A stretch of DNA of 64,000 nt, taken from NCBI RefSeq assembly GCF_014696065.1, contig NZ_JACJPL010000015.1, positions 310,001 to 374,000 on the forward strand. Direction: 5' to 3'. Below are positions 8,682-17,077 of the stretch, in pieces. Every line of letters begins with the position of its first letter. The first letter of the stretch is position 1. This DNA comes from Leptolyngbya sp. FACHB-261. Lineage in GTDB: Bacteria > Cyanobacteriota > Cyanobacteriia > FACHB-261. Under the pieces are notes generated by a model. It was not told the DNA's origin. It worked only from the letters and a program-made list of their open reading frames with translations, and searched no databases. Position numbers and translations under genes: made by a program.

Positions 8682-8876
8682 ATGACTGTCAAGCACGTCA
8701 TCCGCCAACTGGTTGAAAAGGCACTCTACATCCGCAGCCTCACTCCGGATATTGAGGACGAAATCAATTTCGAACTCACCCGCCTTGGCTATATTTCCGA
8801 TGTCGACTACGAAGCTTTGGAACTGTTGATGAGTGAGATGGACGAGGGGCGGATCAAACTGGTGAGCCGTTGCTAA
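8682..8876 (+). CDS. Small conserved cyanobacterial protein of unknown function
   Basis: 64 residues from ATG 8682 (a TTG at 8670 is also in frame). The sequence MTVKHVIRQLVEKALYIRSL ... DEGRIKLVSRC is acidic and mostly helical, with no membrane segment or metal motif. Codon use and the long conserved-looking reading frame argue for a real gene. I recognise it only as a kind of small protein common in cyanobacteria. Confidence 0.7.
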   Translation: MTVKHVIRQLVEKALYIRSLTPDIEDEINFELTRLGYISDVDYEALELLMSEMDEGRIKLVSRC

Positions 8877-8957
8877 GCCCTTGCTTAGCCCTGATTTAGC
8901 TAGCTGAGCCGGAAACGTCTCTTCCCTCATCCAATTCGGAAGCATCTTACTACCCCC

Positions 8958-10412
8958 GTGTCATTCTCGAAACAATGGCCGAGTTTGCTGGTTGGGTTCC
9001 TCACCCTATTGGCGCTTGGCGCTTGTCAGCAGACCCGCCCAAAGGCCAAGAATACGCTGCCTGCCCTACCTCAAGAGGGGCAAATCCAGGTTTACTTCAA
9101 TCGGTCTCAGGCTACCTACTACACGGAGCCCTACCGTCCCATTGAACGCTACGGCGACAACCTGGAACAGACTTTAATCGATAACATCGCTACAGCTCGC
9201 ACCAGCATTGATGTAGCCATTCATGAGTTGCGTCTGCCTGGAGTTGCTCAAGCTCTAGCAGAGCGTCAGCGTGCTGGGGTACCCATCCGGGTTGTTCTGG
9301 AAAATAGCTACAGCCGCCCCTGGAGTGGCTACACCTCGGCCCAAATTGCAGGCCTGGAGAAACGTGGCCAGAATAGCTATCGCGAGGCGCAGGCGATGGC
9401 AGATCTCAACCATGATGGCCAGGTGAGCGCTAGCGAGTGGGAGCAACGGGATGCTCTCAATATTCTGCGGCAAGCAGGGGTGCGCTGGATTGATGACACG
9501 GAGGACGGTTCAGCAGGTAGCAGCCTGATGCACCACAAGTTTCTAGTGATCGATCAGCGAGTGGTCATCGTCGCCTCTGCTAATTTCACTCCTAGTGACG
9601 TTCATGGAGACCAGCTGCAGCCTGAAAGCCGAGGCAACGCCAATCACCTCTTACGCCTCGAAAGTCCAGAGCTAGCAGCAATATACAGCCAGGAATTCGC
9701 CTTGATATGGGGCGATGGCCCAGGCGGGCAGCAGGACAGCCGATTTGGTCTGAAGAAGCCCTATCGGCCCGCGCAGGCCGTTCAAGTAGGCGGCGTTAAA
9801 GTTGAGGTGCAATTTTCACCCACCAGTGGGACTCGCCCCTGGCAAGAGAGTGTCAATGGCCTGATCGGACGGGCACTGCAAAGTGCCCAGCGGAGTGCTC
9901 ATCTGGCCCTGTTTGTGTTCTCCGATCAAAATTTGGCCAATGTCTTAGAGGTAGACCACCGGCAGCGAGGTGTGGCGATAGAAGCGGTCATTGATCCTGG
10001 TTTTGCCTACCGCAGCTACAGCGAGGCTCTAGATCTCTGGGGCTTGTCCCTACCTCAAGATTGCCGCCTAGAGGCTGGTAACCAGCCCTGGCAAACAAGC
10101 GTGCAAACGGTGGGTGTGCCTGTGCTGTCACCAGGCGATCTCCTACACCACAAGTTTGGGGTAGTAGACGCTCAAACCGTCATTACTGGCTCTCAGAATT
10201 GGAGCGAGGCTGCTAACCAAAGCAACGACGAGAATTTGCTTGTCATTCACAGTCCTATCATAGCGGCTCACTTTGAACGTGAGTTCAGTCGCCTCTACGA
10301 CTCAGCTGTGCTGGGGCCTACCAAGCGTCTGCGCCAACAAATCCAAAAGCAGCAGTCTCGCTGCGCCTCTGTCCAGCAGCTTAAAGTCTCCAAGCCAGAT
10401 GAACCCAGTTAA
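8958..10412 (+). CDS. Phospholipase-D-like lipoprotein with an embedded EF-hand loop
   Basis: 484 residues from a GTG start. A lipoprotein signal peptide (LLVGFLTLLALGAC) predicts attachment at Cys24 or so. Two HxK-x4-D motifs define a PLD-superfamily phosphodiesterase: MHHKFLVID near residue 192, with SANF after it, and LHHKFGVVD near residue 396, with SQNW after it. Inserted before the first HKD motif is a perfect EF-hand loop at residues 149-160 (DLNHDGQVSASE). The enzyme probably acts in the periplasm on lipids, nucleic acid or another phosphodiester. Calcium control is inferred. Confidence 0.88.
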   Translation: MSFSKQWPSLLVGFLTLLALGACQQTRPKAKNTLPALPQEGQIQVYFNRSQATYYTEPYRPIERYGDNLEQTLIDNIATARTSIDVAIHELRLPGVAQALAERQRAGVPIRVVLENSYSRPWSGYTSAQIAGLEKRGQNSYREAQAMADLNHDGQVSASEWEQRDALNILRQAGVRWIDDTEDGSAGSSLMHHKFLVIDQRVVIVASANFTPSDVHGDQLQPESRGNANHLLRLESPELAAIYSQEFALIWGDGPGGQQDSRFGLKKPYRPAQAVQVGGVKVEVQFSPTSGTRPWQESVNGLIGRALQSAQRSAHLALFVFSDQNLANVLEVDHRQRGVAIEAVIDPGFAYRSYSEALDLWGLSLPQDCRLEAGNQPWQTSVQTVGVPVLSPGDLLHHKFGVVDAQTVITGSQNWSEAANQSNDENLLVIHSPIIAAHFEREFSRLYDSAVLGPTKRLRQQIQKQQSRCASVQQLKVSKPDEPS

Positions 10413-10539
10413 CCAAGGTCACAAACAGCAGTCGTGAACACCAGTCAGAACCCCATCAGAACCCCAATTGTTGAGGCAGTTGTGCGGACGAAGGAGCTGA
10501 TAGACTGCAAAAGTTGGTTACTCAACCTGGTAAAGCACA

Positions 10540-11070
10540 ATGGCAATTTTGGATCCCCAGGGACGTCTGTTTGGCAAAATCAACCTGCTAGATTTCGGGG
10601 CGATACTGGTGATTCTGTTGTCCGTAGCTGCCGTCTTTCTCTTCCCAGGCCAGTCAGGCTCCTCTGTTGCCCAGATTGGTACAAAGACCGAGTCGGTGGA
10701 AGTCGATATGATCATCCGGGGCTTGAGTGTTGCCAATCCCCAGGAGTTGCTCAAGGCTGGTGAGAAAGCCAACGTCATTATTCGGAACCAGCCCTACGGC
10801 GAGATTGACGTCAAGGCTGTCAAGATATTGCCCCAAGAAGCTTTGGTGCCCATGAGTGATGGCACTGTCAAGGTTTTGAAAGACCCACGCATCGCTGAGG
10901 GACTGGTGCGCGACCTAATTGTGACTCTCAGCGGACAGGCTCAAGTTACCCCAGATGGCGTGGTTCTAGGCAACAGCAAGCTCAAAGTAGGTACGCCAAT
11001 TCAGCTTGAGGGTTTCAAGTACGACCTACGTGGCGGTGTTATGGATGTCCGCGTCCTAGGCAAAAGCTGA
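10540..11070 (+). CDS. DUF4330 membrane-anchored protein
   Basis: 176 residues. The start MAILDPQGRLFGKINLLDFG, a single transmembrane helix at about residues 18-36 (GAILVILLSVAAVFLF) and an extracytoplasmic beta-rich domain match the cyanobacterial DUF4330 family. Function is unknown. It lies 127 bp after the PLD lipoprotein, on the same strand. Confidence 0.85.
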   Translation: MAILDPQGRLFGKINLLDFGAILVILLSVAAVFLFPGQSGSSVAQIGTKTESVEVDMIIRGLSVANPQELLKAGEKANVIIRNQPYGEIDVKAVKILPQEALVPMSDGTVKVLKDPRIAEGLVRDLIVTLSGQAQVTPDGVVLGNSKLKVGTPIQLEGFKYDLRGGVMDVRVLGKS

Positions 11071-11084
11071 GCTTCTGACGCTCG

Positions 11085-11112
11085 CCCTTAACGATTACCC
11101 CTTAATGACTAC
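11085..11112. repeat. 14-bp tandem duplication
   Basis: CCCTTAACGATTAC at 11085-11098 is followed immediately by CCCTTAATGACTAC at 11099-11112 (two mismatches). It lies in the spacer between the convergent DUF4330 and tsaB genes. Confidence 0.75.
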
Positions 11113-11144
11113 ATAAAGTAGAGGGGTTTAGATAGAGGGGGGAT

Positions 11145-11885
11145 CTACCCTACCAGAGTGATGGCAGGTCGGCGACCATAGTGTGGCAGCGCTTGAACCC
11201 AACTGGGGCGTTCTCCGTGTTGCCATAGGCAAAGCGCTAGATCCAACAAACTTAGGACAGGAGCAGGTTCATGAGACTCAGCATTCACTCGTTCCGCTTG
11301 TGGCCACTGAGTCAGGTTTTGCTCCCAGTCTTCAAGCTGCCAAAGCTGTTCGGGTTGGTGGATCAGTAGTTTTGGAGGCTCGACGGTTCCAGGGATACCA
11401 GGCACAAATTGATATAAACCGCCGAAGACCTCGCCCTGCTTTGCAGCCATTTGTACGGCAAACAGACGGGGATCAGCACAAAATAACTCTCTATGGAGAG
11501 AGCTATGTAGCCAAGCCAGGATTGCTAAGCTTGATACAGAATACACAGGAATCCCTAGTTGCTGACCCAACGTTCGCGCCACGGTTACGCCAATTCGGAT
11601 GCCTGTGAAGCTGCCTGGCCCTCCAGCTACGGCGATCAACTTCAAGTTTGACCACTGCTCAGGGTGCCACTTGGGCTGCAGGCTCACAAACTCTAGCAGG
11701 TGCTGATGCAAGACAGACGCCAGACTACGGCCTACTGCCCAGGTTTGCTGCTGTCCCTGCCCTTGTAGGTTGCATATAGCTAAACCGAGCGTGTCGGTTG
11801 TGGTGTGGAGCCCAAGAGCAAGACCAGTCTGCCCTAGTTCACCTACATCGTGTTCGTCAGCGTCCAACTTAACAGAGCCCAGCAC
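11145..11885 (-). CDS. tsaB: tRNA threonylcarbamoyladenosine complex subunit TsaB
   Basis: TsaB is the ASKHA-fold partner that stabilises TsaD in transfer of threonylcarbamoyl to tRNA A37. Motifs: GLALGLHTTTDTLGLAI at the N-terminal beta-hairpin and IAVAGGPGSFTGIRIGVTVAR. The frame stays open up to an ATG at 12011, but that would overlap the divergent gene at 11906, and the first ~40 residues do not resemble TsaB. I prefer the GTG at 11883-11885 (246 aa); TTG 11867 is possible. No strong ribosome-binding site decides it. Confidence 0.88.
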   Translation of the reverse strand: MLGSVKLDADEHDVGELGQTGLALGLHTTTDTLGLAICNLQGQGQQQTWAVGRSLASVLHQHLLEFVSLQPKWHPEQWSNLKLIAVAGGPGSFTGIRIGVTVARTLGQQLGIPVYSVSSLAILAWLHSSLHRELFCADPRLFAVQMAAKQGEVFGGLYQFVPGIPGTVEPPKLLIHQPEQLWQLEDWEQNLTQWPQAERVNAESHEPAPVLSLLDLALCLWQHGERPSWVQALPHYGRRPAITLVG

Positions 11886-11905
11886 TTCACGAAGGGTAAC
11901 AGAAA

Positions 11906-12697
11906 ATGACTGCACAATTTCTAATGCGGCCTCCACTGAGCGGTTTAGGTAAAATTGCCCAGCGGGAGTGGCAGCATTTTTATGAACTTTTGGCGGGCGT
12001 TCTGGGTGCAACAGTAGAGGTGCTGCCGGGTAGTGATCACTTAGAGCAGATTCAGCTTAGTGCTCAGGCGATTGCCTTTAACGGTCAAGTCATTGGTCAG
12101 TCTTCTGTGGATCTGACCCTACAGCAGTGGTGTGAGCGTCGGGAGTGGCAGTGGATCAAGGCAGACATTGCCCTGGATGGCCGTGACTGGCGCTGGGACG
12201 AGATGCGGCAACTCTTTTGGGTCGGTCTGCGGCCTGGGGAGCAACGGCTGCTTCGACAAACGTACCAGAGCTTTGCAGGGACTGCTCAACCAGAGTTAGT
12301 GCCGCTAACCCTCGCTCATCCTCTAATTCGGCACCTAGACGAATGCTTTTGCCCACTGCCAAACGGTCAAGTGCTCTATTACCCTGAGGCTCTTTCGCTG
12401 GATGCACTGGCTTTAGTTGAGGAGTACATCCCAGCAGACTGCCGGATTGAGGCAAGCTACCAGGACACGCTGAACGGCGCTTGTCAGGCTGTGGCAATTG
12501 GCAGAACTTTAGTGATGCACAGCGCTTCCTCTGAATTACGCAACCGCTTGAATCAACACGGTTTTCGAGTCTTTAGTTCTGACTTGACCGAGTTTGAGGG
12601 CGCTGCCAACGCCCTCTGCTTACCACTCTGTGGCCTGACTCAACCAGCATTTGTCGGCCTTTCAGAACACTGCTCACCGTCCCAGTGCTGCTCTTAG
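11906..12697 (+). CDS. Guanidino-group-modifying (DDAH/arginine deiminase superfamily) protein
   Basis: 263 residues. An N-terminal LMRPPLSG is followed by a segment corresponding to the substrate-Asp region (LPGSDHLEQIQLSAQAIAF). The HLDECFCPL motif supplies the catalytic His-x-Asp, and the C-terminal GAANALCLPL supplies the candidate nucleophilic Cys. This layout matches dimethylargininase/amidinotransferase-type hydrolases that act on guanidino groups. The exact substrate (arginine, dimethylarginine or other) is not readable. It is divergent from tsaB with almost no spacer. Confidence 0.75.
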   Translation: MTAQFLMRPPLSGLGKIAQREWQHFYELLAGVLGATVEVLPGSDHLEQIQLSAQAIAFNGQVIGQSSVDLTLQQWCERREWQWIKADIALDGRDWRWDEMRQLFWVGLRPGEQRLLRQTYQSFAGTAQPELVPLTLAHPLIRHLDECFCPLPNGQVLYYPEALSLDALALVEEYIPADCRIEASYQDTLNGACQAVAIGRTLVMHSASSELRNRLNQHGFRVFSSDLTEFEGAANALCLPLCGLTQPAFVGLSEHCSPSQCCS

Positions 12698-12727
12698 CAA
12701 GCACAGAACCTGAGTTTGATCAGGGCT

Positions 12728-12919
12728 CTAGGTAAAGCTAGAGCCTGAGTCGTTAGGAAAGGTGCGCTTAAAGTCTTCCAAAAGGTCGTCAATCTCTTCT
12801 AAGGCTTGATTGACATCAATTCGCAAAGTCCCTAAGTTAGGTTGCTCCAGCAGTTCAACTAGGGACTGGCGCTTGCTGGCAATAGCGTTGATGCGTTCAC
12901 GAATAACTTGGGGTTCCAT
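12728..12919 (-). CDS. Small conserved hypothetical protein
   Basis: 63 residues, MEPQVIRERINAIASKRQ ... with a heptad-like helix (LVELLEQPNLGTLRIDVNQA) and an acidic C-terminal half ending NDSGSSFT. Likely a short coiled-coil protein. It is convergent with the guanidino-modifying enzyme (30 bp). No function can be assigned. Confidence 0.65.
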   Translation of the reverse strand: MEPQVIRERINAIASKRQSLVELLEQPNLGTLRIDVNQALEEIDDLLEDFKRTFPNDSGSSFT

Positions 12920-13072
12920 AAGTTCGAGGCGAAGACAGGGTTAGGGGCGTCCAATGATCACATTCTATGGTCATCTTCAAATCTGTTGGAGCTCTCGCCA
13001 GGGTAGGCAACTACGCATCGATTGCGCCGGGCACTAGAATGGCTGGAGTGACTGCCTGTTAGGAGAAGACCT

Positions 13073-13975
13073 GTGCGCAATTGCCTCTCACGATTCCTGA
13101 GTATCGTGGCGTTTGCAGCGCTGGCAGGTGCTGGTCCCTTGGCCCATACCGTGCAAGCTCAGGTGCTAGTTCCCCACCAAGTCGAACTAGACCGTACCAA
13201 TCTTGAGCGGCAGGGCATGATCCTCGCCCGTGAAGCTATTCAATTGGCTCAGTTTCGGCAGACCGAGGAAGCGCTTGCTCGAGCTCGGCTAGCGGTTCGG
13301 CTGGCCCCTAGAGCCTACGAAACTTGGGCTGTTTTAGGGAGCCTCTACCTGCGCAATCAGGATTTCTCTAAAGCGATTAGCAATCTTCAAGAAGCCAGTC
13401 GCCGTGCGCCTAACAACCCTGATCTCTTGTCTAGCTTAGGCTCTGCCTATCTCCAACAAGGCAACCATGCGCAAGCAGTTCAGTCTTTGCAGAATGCTCT
13501 AAAACTGGCTGGCGGCAATTCTGCAGGCACCCGCTTCGACCTGGGCAATGCCTATTTTCAGCTGCGTCGCTTCCGAGAAGCCATCGACCAGTACAGCCGG
13601 GCTTTAGCCCTAGAAGGGAAATTCTGGCCAGCGATGAACAACATCGGATTGGTTGAGTATGAGTCAGGCAATGCTCGCTCAGCCATTCGGCGTTGGGAGG
13701 CAGCGCTAGCCATTGACAGCGAGGCTGCCGAGCCCAAACTGGCTTTGGCTGTCGCGCTTTACAAACTGGGCCAACGAGAACGGGGATTGAGCCTCGGGGA
13801 AGCTGCGCTGCGCTTGGACCCTCGCTACGCCAGCCCAGACTTCTTACGAGAAAACCTGTGGGGCGAGCGCTTGCTCACCGATGCTCGCTCAGTTCTGTCT
13901 AACCCGCGCATCCAGTCAACGCTACGTGATGCCAGACCTAGCAGCCCGCCTACGCCTGAAGCGAGTGGGAATTAA
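13073..13975 (+). CDS. Secreted TPR-repeat protein
   Basis: 300 residues from a GTG start with a clear upstream AGGAGAAG site. A Sec signal peptide (LSIVAFAALAGAGPLAHTVQA) is followed by about five tetratricopeptide repeats from about residue 40 to 255 (for example AYETWAVLGSLYLRNQDFSK and WPAMNNIGLVEYESGNARSA). TPR arrays act as protein-protein scaffolds; this one should sit in the periplasm or cell surface. Partner unknown. Confidence 0.88.
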   Translation: MRNCLSRFLSIVAFAALAGAGPLAHTVQAQVLVPHQVELDRTNLERQGMILAREAIQLAQFRQTEEALARARLAVRLAPRAYETWAVLGSLYLRNQDFSKAISNLQEASRRAPNNPDLLSSLGSAYLQQGNHAQAVQSLQNALKLAGGNSAGTRFDLGNAYFQLRRFREAIDQYSRALALEGKFWPAMNNIGLVEYESGNARSAIRRWEAALAIDSEAAEPKLALAVALYKLGQRERGLSLGEAALRLDPRYASPDFLRENLWGERLLTDARSVLSNPRIQSTLRDARPSSPPTPEASGN

Positions 13976-14011
13976 GTAACCTAACCTAGCTAGTGGCCGT
14001 TAAACACACCA

Positions 14012-16015
14012 TTAAACATCTAGGTAATCACTGGGCCGGAAGCGACGTTCTGGCCCGACTTGCGCCGTTAGACGCTCAGTCACCTCTTGCTCTGGGATAG
14101 ATTCTGGCAGAGATGGGGTAGCTGTAGTCGAGGGTTCCAGCGGTTCCACATTGCCAGTGGATAGGAGTTTTAGGCGGATCCGGACCTCAGTCCCACAGTT
14201 CTCGCCAGCACTGTAGAGATCGATCCAGCCGTCCATCAGCTTCATCAAATCGCGCGAGATCGACAGTCCCAGACCAGTACCCTGGAAGCGGCGGGTTGTA
14301 GAACCGTCGGCTTGGGCAAAGCGCTGGAACAGCTTAGCCTGCTGCTTAGGATCGACGCCAACACCAGTATCAATAACCAACACTTCAACTTCACCTTTAG
14401 CCCGATCTAAGCGGGTGCTGACCGTGACGCTGCCACTGTCGGTGAATTTAATTGCATTGCCAACCACGTTCACTAACACTTGCTTGAGTCGAACCGGATC
14501 GGCGCGAACCTGCAAAGGAGTGCCCAGTGTCTTGGGCATAATCAAGGCCAGTTTCTTTTCCTGCGCCTTGACCTCACACATGTAGGAGACTTCTAGCAGC
14601 AGGCGGTTGAGATCGACGGGTCCTAGAGTCACTTTCAGCTCTTTGCCCGATTCAATACTGGCGATGTCAAGAACGTCATTGATGATGCCCAGTAGATGAA
14701 CTGCCGCATCATCAGCTCGCTTGAGGAAGTCCAGCTCTTCTTCTTTGTTGTCGCAGAAGCCATCCCGCACTAGGCGTACTAAGTTGATGATTGCGTTGAG
14801 CGGATTGCGCAGTTCGTGAGATGTGTTTGCCAGAAAAACGCTCTTGATGCGGCTAGCTTCTTCCGCTTCCTTACTCACGACCTCTAACTCACGAGCACGA
14901 GCCTCTAGGCGATTAACCATCTCGTTGAGCGTTGCCGCCAACTGATTCATCTCACGGATGCGGAAGTTCTGCGGGATACGCATGGCATTGCTGCCCGCTT
15001 GAGGATTCAAGCGACGGTCGCGAATCCGTTGCGCTTCCTTACCCAGAGTTTCTAGGGGTAGGGCTAGGTCACGGGCAAAGTAGATGGTTGCCAGAACGTT
15101 TGCGGCTAGCAGCGCCCCTACGAGCGTAATCATGGCCAGCAGAATATCATCCAGCCCTTTGAGTTCTTGGGCGAGGGGAGAAACCATGAGTACAGCCCAG
15201 GTTCGGGCCTTAGCCTGATTAGGTGGGTCAATCGAAATAGAGCTAAAGCCTGCTAGCCATTCTTCGTTTTGCTCGTTGTAAAAGTGAGCAAAGTAGTCCT
15301 CACCGCGCAGGGCCCGACTGACAATACTTTGCAATCGCTTGGCATTTTGAACCCGCCAGATACTATCGCCAACTCGGTCAGCTGATGCGTGGGTGAGAAT
15401 GTTGCCTTGGCTATCCACCACCATGGCAAACGCTGGGGAGTCATAGTTAGTCTGAGCCTGGTTACGCACCTGAGATTGAAAACTCAGGACGTGGGTCTGA
15501 CGCCCGGTGAGGCCATAGACCGGGGCCGCCAGTACAAATGTGGGCTCTTGCCCAGGTCCAGGCGACACTGGGTCGGAGACAAAAGTTTTGCCCTTAGCTG
15601 CCGTTAAGAACCAGTCCTTCTTCAGGGTTTTGACATTCATCCTGAGGTTGGCAGGGCAACTGCTGGCCTCAATCATGCCATTGCCGGTGTTGGTCAGGTC
15701 AATACACTTCACCTCAGGAGGCACTTGCTTGACCAGCGTATTCAAAAACTGCTGGCGCACCTCCGGCACCGGATTCGTGAGCTGCCGAGCATTGGTAGCC
15801 GTTAGCAGTTGCCCCTGAGTAGTGTGTAGCCAACTCTGCATCGTTGCCGCCTGACGGAGGGCACTCTCCGCTAGATAGCGCCGGGCTTGGTCCAGCAGGC
15901 TAGTACGAGCTTTGCGATAGGCGACCGCCTCACCCAAAAGCAGCACAGGCACACTCAAGAGCAAGATACGAGTCAGTAGCGTACGTCGGAAAGAGTGTCC
16001 TGCTGATCTGGCCAT
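14012..16015 (-). CDS. Transmembrane sensor histidine kinase
   Basis: 667 residues. TM1 lies near residues 12-30, then a ~260-residue extracytoplasmic sensor domain (dCache/CHASE-like, with VVDSQGNILTHASADRVG), TM2 near 290-312, and HAMP at about 313-370. HisKA carries H400 (LANTSHELRNPLNAII). A complete HATPase follows with N-box QVLVNVVGNAIKFTDSG, G1 VIDTGVGVD, F-box FQRFAQAD and G2 GTGLGLSIS. It is an active hybrid-less kinase; no response regulator is adjacent. The C-terminal 50 residues are a Pro/Thr-rich tail. Confidence 0.93.
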   Translation of the reverse strand: MARSAGHSFRRTLLTRILLLSVPVLLLGEAVAYRKARTSLLDQARRYLAESALRQAATMQSWLHTTQGQLLTATNARQLTNPVPEVRQQFLNTLVKQVPPEVKCIDLTNTGNGMIEASSCPANLRMNVKTLKKDWFLTAAKGKTFVSDPVSPGPGQEPTFVLAAPVYGLTGRQTHVLSFQSQVRNQAQTNYDSPAFAMVVDSQGNILTHASADRVGDSIWRVQNAKRLQSIVSRALRGEDYFAHFYNEQNEEWLAGFSSISIDPPNQAKARTWAVLMVSPLAQELKGLDDILLAMITLVGALLAANVLATIYFARDLALPLETLGKEAQRIRDRRLNPQAGSNAMRIPQNFRIREMNQLAATLNEMVNRLEARARELEVVSKEAEEASRIKSVFLANTSHELRNPLNAIINLVRLVRDGFCDNKEEELDFLKRADDAAVHLLGIINDVLDIASIESGKELKVTLGPVDLNRLLLEVSYMCEVKAQEKKLALIMPKTLGTPLQVRADPVRLKQVLVNVVGNAIKFTDSGSVTVSTRLDRAKGEVEVLVIDTGVGVDPKQQAKLFQRFAQADGSTTRRFQGTGLGLSISRDLMKLMDGWIDLYSAGENCGTEVRIRLKLLSTGNVEPLEPSTTATPSLPESIPEQEVTERLTAQVGPERRFRPSDYLDV

Positions 16016-16389
16016 AGCGATCTCTTGTCAAAGGGGACGATCTCTAGCTCAGGAGCAGCCAGAGGCTGAGGGGTTTACGTTCCACAACGGCCTCAAACCA
16101 TAGGGTTCATACCTAAACCTACATACGGAGGATTTTAAGCACTAATTCTCAGTAGGAACCCTTAAATCAGGTTATGACAACCGAGTCTGACTAGAGATTC
16201 TAGCCTGCATTCTCCGCATTGCTGTCCGTAGGAAACTTACGCGCTGATCCAACCCGTGTCCGGGAGAGTATCGAAGCTTACATCGCCATGCTAGCGAAGC
16301 TGTGATTAGCCCGCAATCATGCTGCTCACACCCAGTTGCCCCCAGTCTGCCTAAACGGACTACGATAGGAGAGTAGGCCAGCATATTTC
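16016..16389. other. Divergent intergenic region kinase/def
   Basis: About 370 bp between the divergent histidine kinase and def. No gene or clear motif was seen. A purine-rich AGGAGAG at about 16367 lies roughly 14 bp before the first def ATG. Confidence 0.5.
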
Positions 16390-17019
16390 ATGGTGCGGCC
16401 AGTCCTTTTTTTGCGCTCTCCTGCCATGACCGTCCAAAAGACAGCCGCTCCCCGTAGCTCTGAGATTCTCGTTCCTAAACAGAAGCTCAAAAACCCGCCT
16501 CTCTCCCTGAACTATATGGGCGATCGCGTGTTACGGCAACCTGCTAAGCGCATCAGTAGCGTTAATCCAGAAACTCGCCAGCTGATTCGGCAGATGCTTC
16601 AGACCATGTATAGCGAAGACGGCATTGGTCTGGCTGCGCCTCAAGTTGGCATTTCTAAGCGGCTATTGGTTGTGGACTGCGACCCCGAAAATGCAGCAGC
16701 ACCGCCATTGGTCCTGATCAACCCCGAGATCAAGAGCGTCAGCCAGGACATTGCGCTCGGCCAAGAAGGCTGCTTGAGTATTCCCTCGGTGTTCCTGGAC
16801 GTAAAGCGTCCTGAGCAGATCACGGTGAGCTACCGCGATGAACAAGGCCGTCCCCAGAGTCTGACCACTGCGGGTCTCGTCGCTCGCTGTATTCAGCACG
16901 AGATTGATCACTTGGACGGGATTCTCTTTGTTGATCGGGTCGAAAACTCGATTCTGCTGGCGCAAGAACTAGCCAAGAATGGCTTTGCTCAGCGCGATGT
17001 GAAGCCGCTGCCTCGCTAG
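16390..17019 (+). CDS. def: Peptide deformylase
   Basis: Removes the formyl group from the N-terminal Met of new proteins. All three class motifs are present: GIGLAAPQVG, EGCLSIP and QHEIDHLDG, giving the metal ligands Cys, His and His and the catalytic Glu. The ORF is 209 residues from ATG 16390. An internal ATG at 16426 (MTVQKTAAP) gives 197 residues and may be the true start, since the first 12 residues are not family-like. Cyanobacterial enzymes usually carry such an N-terminal extension. Confidence 0.95.
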   Translation: MVRPVLFLRSPAMTVQKTAAPRSSEILVPKQKLKNPPLSLNYMGDRVLRQPAKRISSVNPETRQLIRQMLQTMYSEDGIGLAAPQVGISKRLLVVDCDPENAAAPPLVLINPEIKSVSQDIALGQEGCLSIPSVFLDVKRPEQITVSYRDEQGRPQSLTTAGLVARCIQHEIDHLDGILFVDRVENSILLAQELAKNGFAQRDVKPLPR

Positions 17020-17077
17020 ACCTCTTGCGCGAGGGGATTGGGCCAATAAATTGGGCTAGTAAATCCGAATCGGCTCC

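Noticed and set aside
10434-10763. 109-codon frame overlapping the DUF4330 gene
   Set aside because: Out of frame with, and largely inside, a recognised gene.
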